Source: Ilyonectria destructans (taxonomy: Eukaryota; Ascomycota; Sordariomycetes; Hypocreales; Nectriaceae). From it: a stretch of 64,000 bases of DNA. The translations under genes and the position numbers were made by a program. Positions 45,306-55,747 of the stretch are shown here, piece after piece (position 1 is the stretch's first letter; each line of letters begins with the position of its first letter). The stretch lies in the NCBI GenBank assembly GCA_020740775.1, contig JAHEWK010000018.1, positions 1,178,001 through 1,242,000 on the forward strand, read 5' to 3'. The notes under the pieces are model-generated. The model was not told the DNA's origin, did no database searches, and worked only from the letters and a program-made list of their open reading frames with translations.

Positions 45306-46517
45306 TTAGCCGACAATTCGCGAACGGCTCCTCCCCATCATCCGTCCCACCTCCACCATTCTCATCACGGACTCTGCACTCTCTCGAGTCAACCTCTCGG
45401 CGTCATTGACTGCATCATCAAGCGTCATAGGCCGTTGGATGATGCACGTAAACGCATCAATCCCAATGTCGTAGTTGACTCTTGCACCAGGGCCAATCGT
45501 TCCTGCGATGGCAATCACTGGAAGGTTGTGCTTCTTAGCTAGCCTAGCTACTTCGGCAGGGATCTTGCCTCGAGGTGTTTGGTCATCGATACCACCCTCG
45601 GCGGTCAGGACAAGATCGCAATCCTCAAAAATACCAACCAAGTTGACATATTGCATCACAATCTCGTACCTCGGTCGGAGTCGCGCTCCAACTAGGCGAA
45701 GGCCTGTTCCGAGTCCCCCTGACGCACCGCCTCCAGGGTTAAGCCGAACACCATCGTCGCCAAGCATTCGACCAGAAATGTCTGCAAAAGTGTCCATGGC
45801 GAGTGAGAGCAGCCGTGTCTGCTCTGGAGTGGCTCCCTTCTGTGGGCCGAAGATGTTGGCAACGCCGCCTGGCCCGCAGAGGACGTTATGCCAATTGACG
45901 GCGACATCTATCTCAATCTTCTTAACTCGGTCGTCGACAGCAGATAAGTCGATAGAAGCGAGGTTCAGAAGCGAGTTACCGCCTCCAGCAACCGAAAGGG
46001 GCACTCCGTCTGCATCAAGAAGGCGTCCACCCAATGCCTGAAGCATTCCCGCACCGCCATCACATGTCCCAGAGTCCCCACATCCCACCAATATCCGGCT
46101 TGCACCAGCATCTAGGGCGGCGAGGATGAGCTCGCCCACACCAAAGGTCGTCGTAGACCCAGGATCTCGCTGGTTGGACGGCACCAAACTGAGTCCCGCG
46201 GCGGCCGCCATCTCGATGACAGCAGTGCAGGGCTCGCCACGGTTGCGACCCAGGATGCCGAAGAAAGACACAATGGGCTCGCCCACCGGGCCTGTAACAG
46301 GAACTTTGTGGATTGTTCCACCTGTCGATGCAACGAGGGCGTGGGTAAAGCCCTCGCCTCCGTCCACGAGTGGGACTTTGCGGACGATGGCACGAGGCTC
46401 AACGGCTAGAATTCCAGCCTCGATACAGTCGGCTGCTGTCCCTGGCTGCAGGCTGCCCTTGAAGCCGGAAGGGCAGACAAGGATCCGCAAGGTTGGTGTG
46501 TCGATGGAGTTGCCCAT
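45306..46517 (-). CDS. Glycerate kinase (GlxK/GarK class)
   Basis: ATP-dependent phosphorylation of D-glycerate, feeding glycerate into lower glycolysis. Intronless, 403 residues, about 20 longer than typical bacterial enzymes of the PF02595 class. Characteristic blocks: 'CPSGFKGSLQPGTAADCIE' near the N-terminus, 'VPLVDGGEGF', 'TFGVGELILAALDAG' with 'GCGDSGTCDGGAGMLQALGG', 'LCGPGGVANIFGPQKGAT', and 'LTAEGGIDDQTPRGKIPAEV'. These cover the substrate and nucleotide sites, so the enzyme looks complete. The C-terminal 'GRMMGRSRSRIVG' is an unusual basic end. The bacterial-type family and lack of introns raise the question of an old transfer from bacteria, but such kinases are known in other fungi. 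Confidence 0.95.
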   Translation of the reverse strand: MGNSIDTPTLRILVCPSGFKGSLQPGTAADCIEAGILAVEPRAIVRKVPLVDGGEGFTHALVASTGGTIHKVPVTGPVGEPIVSFFGILGRNRGEPCTAVIEMAAAAGLSLVPSNQRDPGSTTTFGVGELILAALDAGASRILVGCGDSGTCDGGAGMLQALGGRLLDADGVPLSVAGGGNSLLNLASIDLSAVDDRVKKIEIDVAVNWHNVLCGPGGVANIFGPQKGATPEQTRLLSLAMDTFADISGRMLGDDGVRLNPGGGASGGLGTGLRLVGARLRPRYEIVMQYVNLVGIFEDCDLVLTAEGGIDDQTPRGKIPAEVARLAKKHNLPVIAIAGTIGPGARVNYDIGIDAFTCIIQRPMTLDDAVNDAERLTRESAESVMRMVEVGRMMGRSRSRIVG

Positions 46518-48021
46518 GTCTAAGGTTCAAACTTTTGAAACGAAGGTAAAAGTTGAGGCTCAAGCGAACGTGTATAATAAGTTTTGGCTGTAGCAAATGC
46601 AGTGACTTCTTTGAAAGCGAGAGAAGAAGCGAATGTTGGGTTGATGGTTATGGAATACAGCAGGACACATACGGGGCTAGAAGGGTCAATTTATCTTGAA
46701 AATACAAGGCTTCTAGAAACACAGTAAATGTTCCTATTTCCGGCACTCGCACCTCGTCATATTTCGGTATCTCCAACCAAAGGCGCTTGTCTTCTTGCAA
46801 TCAGTCCACCAGTATGAAAACGAGAATATTGACCCAGCCCTTACCTCTGAAACTCAGCCTCTCCTCCGGTCCAGCTGCCAAGAGGAGGCACTGTAGTGAA
46901 ATAAGGCCAAATTCCGCGTACGAGAATAGCAACAAGTCGCATGCTAAACTTCTGCTCGCGGACGGTTGGATCCTTCGGCAATGTTCCTGACATCTTCATG
47001 GATCACGCGACAGTCGGCTAGGGCTGGAGGGAGCCCCAGGACGCGTCATTCCGTGTGCCTTGCTGCAGGGCTTGGCTATGACGATCAGGATATTTTCCTG
47101 CTCTCGCCAAGATTCGGAGGGCTATGGACTGGGCAAACGTGGCTCTAATACTCGGTGGAGTGCCACTGGGGTTTGTGTCGGAGTAGCTAGGATCATCGCC
47201 ACCTACGAAATGCTTGGCAAGAAGTTTATCCCGACAGCAATCAATACGGACCTAGCACTGCCAATCAAGGCTGTACACGCGACACAGAGTGTTCGCTTTT
47301 AGAACAAGACACGGCTGAGGTGGGCCAAGATAAACTACTCTGTAGCTTGCATCAACCTTAATTGCGTTGTACCTCTTGGCGATCTGATTTCACGAGCAAA
47401 AACCGGCCGGGTCTACGATGAATGAGGCTTAGGCGACTGCTTCAGCCACCACCTTGACGAATTCTCCCCGGTTTAAACCAGCGTCCCCCAATGAGACGCA
47501 ACAGGTGACATGCAAAGCCGTCGAGTAAGGTACGGCCGTCGATCTTGACACCCGGCTTGAATCTCACCGTCACTGCCCACGTGCCGCCCTCGTGTTGCAC
47601 CGTCTCCTCTGAAACACGCTGTTCTGCCGTTTGAATGGCGGAAGGGTCATCGGAGACTGGGCATTGGGCAGTGCAAGGAGTACTGCCACTGTCCGCGGAT
47701 AATTGATGATGTGGACTCATGCAGGAGCAATCACGCCGTTGGTGAAGCCTGCGTGCGTCACCTTGCGCCCATAGCCTTGGAATCTCAGCCACTGGACGAT
47801 GGCAAACTCCTATCATAGTCCTCAGCCGCTCAGGTCCCATATCAATCAGACAAGAGATAAATGAAGCCACAACGTTCCATATTGGCTTCCATCTCTAGCC
47901 ACGGGCATCACCTATTCATTCGTTAGCATCTTCCTGTTCTTAAATCACCACCTCTCGTTTACTCAGTCGTTCCCACAAGGCATGAATCTGTCGTTATCTT
48001 TCAGCCATTCATACTAGCGAC
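46518..48021. other. Divergent intergenic region
   Basis: About 1.5 kb between the glycerate kinase start and the MFS start. A minus-strand ORF ending at 47442 (GTG start at 47870, first ATG at 47840) has a coding-like C-terminal part but no recognised family. Nothing else seen. Confidence 0.45.
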
Positions 48022-50009
48022 ATGCCCAAGACTCCAACCCTTTCTCGGGCCAACTCCAGGTCCTCCCTCTGGCGGACTTGGAGCCCGATGCTCGATCCCC
48101 TTGCCAACTACGACAAGTCTCGGCACCATTATCCATGGCTCGTGGGTAATGATGAGCATGGCCCTCTCGACACCACTCTCCGCCGCGCAACACCCCTGCC
48201 CTCGCTTATCGAGATCCCGGACAATACTCACCGACCCGACCGCGGTCAAGACTCATGTGACTCTGCTCGGGACTTGGAGAACTCGGACCCAGAGCCTCTG
48301 CTTGAGATCACGGAAAATGACCCCAACTTGGTAAGTTCTCGCCTTACGCAATTGTTGCATTACAAGGCTGACCTGCTTGTTCCTCAAGGTGACCTGGGAT
48401 GGCCCAAGCGACCCTATGAACCCTCACAACTGGACCCGTAACAAGAAATGGGTCTCTACAGTGCTCGTCTCTTGCTTCACCTTCATTTCGCCCGTCTCCT
48501 CCACCATGCTGGCACCGGCCCTCCCCGACCTAGCAGCCGAGTTCAACATCACATCAGACTTTGAAACATATCTTATCATGTCCATATTCCTTCTCGCATA
48601 CGCCATCGGGCCGTTTGTCCTCGCGCCGTTATCAGAGATGTACGGGCGCGTGGTTGTGCTTCAATCAGCCAACATGATCTATCTAATATTTAATACCGTC
48701 TGCGGATTTTCTCAAAGCAAGAACCAAATTCTTGTGTTTCGATTCTTGAGCGGCCTGGGAGGAAGTGCCCCACAAGCGGTATGACATCCGTCTGACACAA
48801 CCCTTTCGGTTGTTACGTGTCTACCTTGCTAACAACCCCTGCCGTCAGCTTGGAGGAGGCGTTCTAAGTGACTGTTGGAGAGCCGAAGAACGTGGCACAG
48901 CCACAGCTATTTACAGCCTTGCCCCTTTCCTTGGTCCTGCTGTAGGGCCTATCGGTATGTCACTTTGTCAAGATTGAGACGCAAGCTAATGAGAGGCAGC
49001 TGGAGGATATCTCACTCAATACATGAACTGGCGTTGGATCTTCTGGATTGTCTCAGCGGCGGATGCCCTCGTGCAAGTTCTTGCACTTCTCTTTCTGCAG
49101 GAAACTTATCCGCCCAAAATCCTCAAGGTCAAGGCCAAGAAACTTCGAAAGGAGACGGGGAATAAGTCCTTGCGTACGGAATATGAACGACCTGATCAGA
49201 CATTTGCTCAGTCCCTGAGCAAAAACCTGATGCGGCCTTTCATCATGCTCTTCACACAACCAGCCATACAAATCACTGCCCTTTACCGGGCGTATCTGTA
49301 CGGGCTGATGTATCTGGTGTATGTGGACCCTATCCCCGTCAGTTGCCTGTTGCTCACCATATATACAGCCTGGCCTCATTTCCTCTTGTTTGGGAGGAGC
49401 AGTACAACCAGGAGCCTGGTCGAGCAAGTCTCAACTACTTATCACTCGGAGTTGGATTCGTCCTCGGGCTTCAGGTATCTGGCCCCTTGATAGACAAGGT
49501 ACCCCCCACCCACCCACTCAACGCCATGCAGGGAACCGTCGAATGGGCTAATCTCTTTCCAGGTCTACACCTCCCTAAAGATACAGCATTCTCATCCGGG
49601 GCGACCCGAATTCCGTGTTCCATTAATGTTCCCTACCGCTTTGATTACACCAGCAGGACTAGTGTTATACGGCGTATCGGCCCATCTCCAGCTCCACTGG
49701 ATCATCCCCAACGTGGGAGCAGGCATCTTTGCGGCAGGGTTAATTCTTTCCTTCCAATGCGCACAGACGTACATCGTAGATGCGTACGAACGGTACGCGG
49801 CCAGCGCCACGGGAGCTGCGGCTTTTGTTCGAACAATGGCTGGTTTCAGTTTCCCGCTATTCGCACCCGACATGTATAAGGCGCTTGGCATCGCCTGGGG
49901 GAATGCAGTACTTGCAGGTACTGCCATGGTCCTGTGTCTCGTGGCGCCGTTGGTACTCTGGCGATGGGGTGAGTGGATTCGGAAGAAGAGCCCGTACTGC
50001 GCTGGTTGA
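48022..50009 (+). CDS. MFS multidrug/polyamine-type transporter (DHA1 family)
   Basis: Proton-antiport exporter of the fungal DHA1 type, 12 helices expected, plasma membrane. Six exons: 48022-48330, 48389-48778, 48849-48954, 49000-49318, 49369-49498 and 49563-50009. Phases close to 566 residues; introns are 45-70 nt. A 103-residue polar N-terminal tail (exon 1) precedes the family hallmark '[14 protein letters not shown]'. Motif A is '[14 protein letters not shown]', motif C lies in '[18 protein letters not shown]', created by a splice, and the linker '[19 protein letters not shown]' with 'FLQETYPP' is typical. Helix 12 ends in a short basic tail '[14 protein letters not shown]'. Its 3' end faces the rhodopsin-like gene, which is on the opposite strand. 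Confidence 0.93.
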
Positions 50010-50329
50010 CCAGGCGATTATGAGAACCACCCCATCGATAATGATAGTCACGTTAGATAAGATAATAGAGAGCAATATAGACATGTCATCATTTGTGGTC
50101 ACCGCTGACACACAAATTAACAATCACTTCATGCAAAACGGTCCGGCTTGTTTGTCTTCGTACTATTAGCGGGCACTGCTAAAGGCGTTCACATCTAAGC
50201 CATTGAGGCTATACATTAAATCTATCCACATGATGGGGTATTATACAACAAGTCATTAGGGTCGGTCCTGTGTCGTGGGAATTAAATAGAACCTAAACGC
50301 ACTGCCTTCTCATGGGCATCATCTGGCTC
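50010..50329. other. Short convergent intergenic region
   Basis: 320 bases between the stops of the MFS and rhodopsin-like genes. AT-rich, nothing recognised. Confidence 0.5.
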
Positions 50330-51776
50330 TTAAACTCCATGGAACACTTTCACCACACCGGCCGCAGATCTTTCCGAGCCTGTTTCATCGTCACGCGATC
50401 CGCTATGTAAGCTCATGTCCTTGCCGGCGACCAATTCGCTGGGGATGCAGCCCGGCGGCGAGCGGCGCTCCTCTGGAGTCGCCTCCTCGGTTCTAATTTC
50501 GACGTCGTGGCGTTGGTAAATCTTCAACGGCATCGAATATGTCGTGTTGATTTGCTCCTCGCTGTCCAGGCGGTGTATCGTCGTATCGCCAGCCCTTACG
50601 GCGGATCGGGGGCCGTGGCTGAAGTTGGATTGGAAGCGGGTTGAAGGGTTCGTTGATCGCTTGTTGGAATATCCGGCAAACGACTTGAGGTTGAAGATTC
50701 TGCGAAGCAGGGTCCAGATATAGGGCAGGTTGGCCGTGATCAAGGCGGTCGATGACTCTCGGATGTACCAGAACGTCCAGTTGGAGCCGAAGGGTTCATT
50801 GAAACTGTAAAACTTGTTGAGGATCGCAGAGAGAATCTGCAGGCAAGGTCAGTATTGTCACATTTCGCATTTTGGTATCGACATACGGTAAAGGCACCCA
50901 GCGCAAATACACCGATGAGCACTGCCTTTCTCTTTCCGGGCAACTGAGACTTGAGGAAGATCGGCATCGGGATAGCGATGATCATAATATCCGACGAGAT
51001 GTTGAGAACGGCGTTAGTGATGAGATGGTTCGTGGCAGCGGAGCATTGAACTAGGGAATCCAAAGTTAGTGACGTTGTCCACTGGGAGCTTTCAAGCCTC
51101 GGTTCCAACATACCACTATCCGGAGGGACGGCCCAATATTCGGTAAAGGGCCGGCACCAAACTCCGAGGTAAAGGATCTCCATCAGAACGAGGCCAAACG
51201 CAGCATATGCGGCGACGATCTTGACGGCCAAATTTTGCTTCAAACTCATGCTGTCGGGATGTCAGAAGCCGCATTCCTCAATAAGCCTTCAAGCGGGGGG
51301 GCAGGACAACGAACGTCAATCGGTTGTACATGAGCAGCAGGCAGGACTTGGTGGTCCAGATGGTAATGATCTGCATCTGCTCGACAACTAGTACCCATTT
51401 AGAGCCGTAGATTCGTTCGCGGATGTTTTCGGCAGTGAGTGCGGTGTGGTCGTTGGGGTCGATCAGGTTGCTGCTGGTGTGTGAGATGATGCTCATGCCG
51501 ACCATTAACACCGTATCAGACATCTAGAGCAGGTTAGGCATGGTTTGGGGTAATTGGTGGAATCGCTGTAACGGACCATGGCGAGCAACATCAGGTAGTC
51601 CTCGAGTTGTAGTTTCTTGAGGGAGCCCAGCAGCATGTATCGTGATATCCTAGAGGCGAGTAAGTACACGGCGGGTAGAGATCCAGAGGGTAACAAGGCG
51701 GCACGTACATCCTGGCGATGACAATCATCCACGTCAACGCATACCACGTCCATATTTCTGCTATAAAGGCCGTCAT
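50330..51776 (-). CDS. Fungal rhodopsin-domain integral membrane protein (Pth11-related, no CFEM)
   Basis: Seven-helix membrane protein of the large fungal family related to the membrane part of Pth11-like receptors; no ligand known. Six exons on the minus strand: 51776-51709, 51649-51577, 51523-51315, 51250-51114, 51050-50887 and 50836-50330, giving 385 residues with closing phases. Intron 2 has an uncommon donor (GTCCGT) and is the least certain. Family landmarks: 'ARMISRYMLLG' with 'QLEDYLMLLAM', 'WTTKSCLLLMYNRLT', 'CRPFTEYWAVPPDS', 'NAVLNISSDIMIIAIPMPIF', 'RKAVLIGVFALGAFT' and 'ESSTALITANLPYIWTLLRR'. A cytosolic tail of about 110 residues rich in S, R and E follows. There is no CFEM cysteine domain ahead of the helices, since the ATG begins almost at the first helix. 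Confidence 0.88.
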
Positions 51777-52037
51777 GGCTGCGGTAGGAGGAACCTCGGT
51801 TTAGTGGCGGGAGATCACCAGCATCCGGGCCAAGGTGTCAGTCGCTGGCGTTGGTGAGGCGGAGGCCGGGCAAGGGAATGATGTGCGCCAGAGCCACTCG
51901 CGCGCATTGCCTCGACGGAGATTTATTTCTGGGGAGCGTGGAACACAGCAAAAAAAGCAAATGGACAGGACAGCGGAGAAGAGAGATCGCGGGGGCGATG
52001 GCAGCATTGCTTTTATTTAGGACGCGACCTAGGACCT

Positions 52038-52050
52038 GGGGGGGGGGGGG
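52038..52050 (+). repeat. Run of 13 G
   Basis: Uninterrupted G tract, 13 bases, between 'aggacct' and 'cggcttag'. Its length is also a place where sequencing may be unreliable. Confidence 0.85.
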
Positions 52051-52470
52051 CGGCTTAGAGCGTCCGCAAAGGTGGGAGATGTGGATGCTGTGGATGCCGT
52101 GGATATCATGGGATGACGGCGCCGGGACCACAGCGACGCTCTCTGGGCTCTTCTAGTTCTCTTGGCTCTCAATGCCTTCAGGGGCATCCCAGAGTTGGGG
52201 CTCCGGGTCGTTAGTCGCGCATCAACTTCCATTCTAGTGTTGAAGGCCCGGTATTTCTGTGACAAATAGCACTATGCAGTAGGCGTTTGGTGCGCCTTGG
52301 CTGCTAGAGTGGCCAAGAAGGGACAACCAAAGACAACCAAGGACATCCTGGCACACCAAAGAACATCCATGACGCCCTCCTCGTTGATAGATAGGGGGCG
52401 TGGAGACGGCGTGGGGCAAGTCTCGAGTCAGCCCATGTCTGTCCAGGGCCCCGAGTCAGTAAATGGCTCC

Positions 52471-52514
52471 GCAGCCCCATCGCAGCCCCATCGCAGCCCC
52501 ATCGAAGCCCCATC
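52471..52514 (+). repeat. 11-bp tandem repeat, four units
   Basis: gcagccccatc three times from 52471, then gaagccccatc at 52504-52514. Confidence 0.95.
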
Positions 52515-53302
52515 CCGAAGCTCATCCCATCTGCGTGGCATTCTGCATCGGTCCAACGAGACACACCGGTGACGGGTCGAATATTCTTCTGCAGGGAAGC
52601 CCGGGGGAACACGCCACAGCCGGACCTCTCATTGAACGCAGGCCCAGGAACCAGCTGGAGGGGGCCCTGGACGCTGGGTTCTTAGCCTGAGCCCTAGTTG
52701 AGCGTCCGTCTCCCATACCGCGGGCATTTTATCGACCTGGGACCTGGGGCAGGGAGCATATCACGTCACCTATTGGGGCAACGTGCATTGGCAACCCTGT
52801 CTCTTAGAATCTGTCGACGTCGGAGCCGGAGTGTGCCGACTCCTGCGTTTGTTCCAGGTGAGAACGAACCAAACTTAACAAGCGACGCAGGACAGACAAA
52901 GCGCACACAAGCGACAAGGGACGTAGAACTGACAAGGCACACAAAACACAACGACCGGGGACGGGACGCGGCCAATTGAACCAGCCCGGCGCACTGGGCC
53001 GTTGGAATCGCCATTGGCCGTCCAAGGGGGGGCCCTGTGGCGTTGTTGCGCGCGCTGAAATGGCAGATATAGCAGATACATCGTACATTATACCTTCTAC
53101 CATCTAGTGCGTGCTCCACTGCTGCTGAAGCTTGCTGGGGAGGCTGGCCGCTGGGGAGAATATTCATCGAAAACGTGGCTCGATAGCGTGACGGCGAGTC
53201 GGCGACGTCGCGACCACAACCGATTGGCAAAGGGGCAGGTGGCAGGGGATGACAGTCGCACCGGCGCGTTTCCTGCAGACGCCTCCGATTGCGACTGTGT
53301 AT

Positions 53303-53344
53303 GGTGTCCAATGTGTGGTGTCCAATGGGTGGTGTTCAATGTGT
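53303..53344 (+). repeat. 14-bp tandem repeat, three units
   Basis: ggtgtccaatgtgt, ggtgtccaatgggt and ggtgttcaatgtgt at 53303, 53317 and 53331. Confidence 0.95.
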
Positions 53345-55086
53345 GTCGTCCCAGTCACATCATATGGAACCTCGACGGTGGTGGGCCGGTGGTTGCCATT
53401 AGCCACGCGCCGGCAACGAGCATCGGCTCTCGTCTCGGCGGCTTTCCAACGGCGCCAGACGCCTTCTGGCCGTTGTTCATATCCCCTCATCTTCGAGGGC
53501 CGAAGTTATCCCAAGAGCCAGTTCCCAAGAGTTCAGTTCCCCCTTGTGCTTGTGCTTGTGCAAGCAATCTCAAGTTCTCAACAACTCTCCTGCTGGGCCT
53601 GCGTGCCTCGGCCCTCCTGCCCCGAGCCACCCATGTGAGGATCACCCTGGGACCGTCGGATGTGGAATACCGTCGGAGTTCCAGCACCTTGCTGCCCCAT
53701 CCATCGACTCTCCCCCTGTTCCCACGCGGCGGGAGATACGCACACCTCGCTATCTGCTTCTGCATCTTCTAGTGTCGGAGAAAGAGCTTGCGTTCTGCGG
53801 CCGCATGTCTGGATTCTCGGCTGCATGCTTCTCTGCAGCTGAGGGCTGCCTTCAGGAACCACTGCAGACAACGCGCCACCACAGTCCTCCTGACTCCTGG
53901 TTCGCATCGCCATCACATCTTAGCCCCCGGTGCTAGGCTACGCGTAGCAGGCGGTTGTCCGTCTTGGAAAAATGATTTCGCGACCCAGACTGTTTTGGAT
54001 GGCCTGCCGAGCCGCTATTTTGCTACCTACGTCTAACGGCTCAACTAGCTGTAACGAAGCCCAACGTCCGCGTGTCCGGTTACCGATCAACGCCAGTGGC
54101 TTGGTCCTGGATTCACGGGAGACAGTCCGATCGAGTAACTAGTCTCAGCAGGCATTCCTTGCACGTGTTATGCCACCGTAGTACATCGCCTTCTTGGTAG
54201 ACTAAATACATCTCCGCTCCCCCCTCGTTTAACCAGTGCCACATTGACGGGTCCCCTACCACACACTATCAGCGGAGCCAAATCCGCCTTCAGTTGGAGT
54301 GGACCGAAGTCGCAGGTCCTGAACCTTTAACCGCGAGTCATCCAGTCCGAGCCACTCTCCGGATTTCCTGGCCCATTATACAAGCACGAGGGGCTGTGGG
54401 TGTGTATGTCACCAGAATGAGAGTGGCCTCGCTCGCCTGCGACGCTGTCCCACCGGATTAGACTACGTAGCATCGTGATGGAGTTGCTGCCCACAGCTGC
54501 CCATGGATCGTCTCGCCACGGAATACGGATAACGGACCCGATCACGCAGCGGATCCGGGGGCTAGCTCAGGTGGCGATCCGCGGATGGATGTGATACCAC
54601 ACAGATGCGACATGATTCACACAGCTTCCCGTGCGCACGAGCATCGAGCTATCTATCAACAGCTCCGGTTCGGCACAGTTCCCTCCCTATCAATCGCTCC
54701 ATCACCAACTCCACTACATACCTGATGCACTCGAAGCAGATTGCCAAGCTAGCCCAGCCAACCCCGAGATGAACCCGGACCGGCCAAAGCCACGACTAGC
54801 CGAACGCGCCAGACTAGGCGCTTCTCGATGATGTGGCGAATCACTAAATACGGGCTCCCGCTGATTCCAACGATGGCGTCTTTACTGTGGGTTCTCGAAT
54901 ATCCCATCCCTTATCACAAATCCAGAAGCCGTTGCTTTTGGCACTACCCAAGCAGTCGCATCCTCAATGCTTTGTAACAGATGAAAGGTGGCTTAAGTAA
55001 CACGAGAAAGCACAGCCACCAACTCCATGTGGCGCAGCTTACCTCAACTATCGTCATCGCTGAATTCAGCACGTACTAAGCGGAAA

Positions 55087-55093
55087 TTACTAA
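55087..55093 (+). promoter_or_regulatory. Candidate Yap1/AP1-type response element
   Basis: TTACTAA, the yeast Yap1 consensus, 280 bases before the thioredoxin start. Thioredoxin genes are known Yap1 targets in yeast. A 7-base match can occur by chance, so this is a suggestion only. Confidence 0.3.
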
Positions 55094-55372
55094 CAAAGAG
55101 GGAAAATAGCGCAATATCACGTGACGATTAGATTTCCAATCCGCTCCCTCGGATTCTATCAGGATCCGTACAGAGGGGAACAGAAAGGCATCGTAGACGG
55201 CGTATCTTCTATTAAAGTGCACGTCTGCAACAGCTTCTGGAAATCTACATCTTCTCCACAACTTCTCTGTGTGTCCTGACTTCAGAATTGCAAGAAATAC
55301 CAAAGGCAACTCCAGTCTTCACACATCAACTCCCAGCCAAGCCCAGTCCTAACTATCGCCACACTCGCCACA

Positions 55373-55747
55373 ATGGTCCAGCACGTTTCTTCCTCTGCCG
55401 AGCTACAGGCCCTCTTCGATTCGACCACTTACGTTGCCGTCGACTTCTTCGCCGATTGGTGCCCGCCTTGCAAGCAGATTGCGCCCATCTACGAGACCCT
55501 TGCCGAGAAGCACAGCGTCCCAAACACGCTGGCATTCGCAAAGGTCAACGTCGACCACGCCCAGGATATCGCTCGCACCTACCGCGTCACCGCCATGCCC
55601 ACCTTCATGTTCTTCAAGGACGGCAAGCAAGTCGCCGTCAACGGCCAGGCCATGATCCAGGGCGCTGATCCCCGCACCCTGGGCGCCGCTGCCGAGAAGC
55701 TGGGTGGCCTCGCCAAGAAGCGTGCTGAGGTAGCTGCAGCTCTCTGA
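55373..55747 (+). CDS. Thioredoxin, small cytosolic type, WCPPC active site
   Basis: Dithiol-disulfide oxidoreductase that reduces protein disulfides with electrons from thioredoxin reductase. Intronless, 124 residues, about 15-20 longer than the classical thioredoxin because of a lysine/alanine-rich C-terminal tail (LGGLAKKRAEVAAAL). The active site is W29-C30-P31-P32-C33 within 'FFADWCPPCKQIAPIYE'; most thioredoxins have WCGPC, so Gly31 is replaced by Pro. The conserved cis-proline P76 (TAMPTFMFF) and buried D24 (VDFFADW) are present, so the fold and chemistry look intact. No signal or targeting peptide is seen. A TTACTAA box lies upstream. Confidence 0.95.
   Translation: MVQHVSSSAELQALFDSTTYVAVDFFADWCPPCKQIAPIYETLAEKHSVPNTLAFAKVNVDHAQDIARTYRVTAMPTFMFFKDGKQVAVNGQAMIQGADPRTLGAAAEKLGGLAKKRAEVAAAL

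Larger units (their letters stand above)
51777..55372. other. Gene-poor GC-rich region with small tandem repeats
   Basis: 3.6 kb between divergent genes. Many overlapping ORFs up to 221 codons exist because the sequence is GC-rich and stop-poor, but none resembles a protein family. It contains a 13-base G run, an 11-bp and a 14-bp tandem repeat, and a candidate Yap1 site near the right end. Confidence 0.55.

Noticed and set aside
47442..47840. Minus-strand ORF with a coding-like C-terminal part (KIDGRTLLDGFACHLLRLIG)
   Set aside because: No recognised family, weak N-terminal half and no start support; left as a possibility only.
24773..50009. Complete secondary metabolite cluster
   Set aside because: No backbone synthase gene in the window; only tailoring-type and transport genes are seen.
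53107..53772. 221-codon ORF in the gene-poor GC-rich region
   Set aside because: Runs through the 14-bp tandem repeat, and overlapping open frames occur on both strands; no family resemblance.
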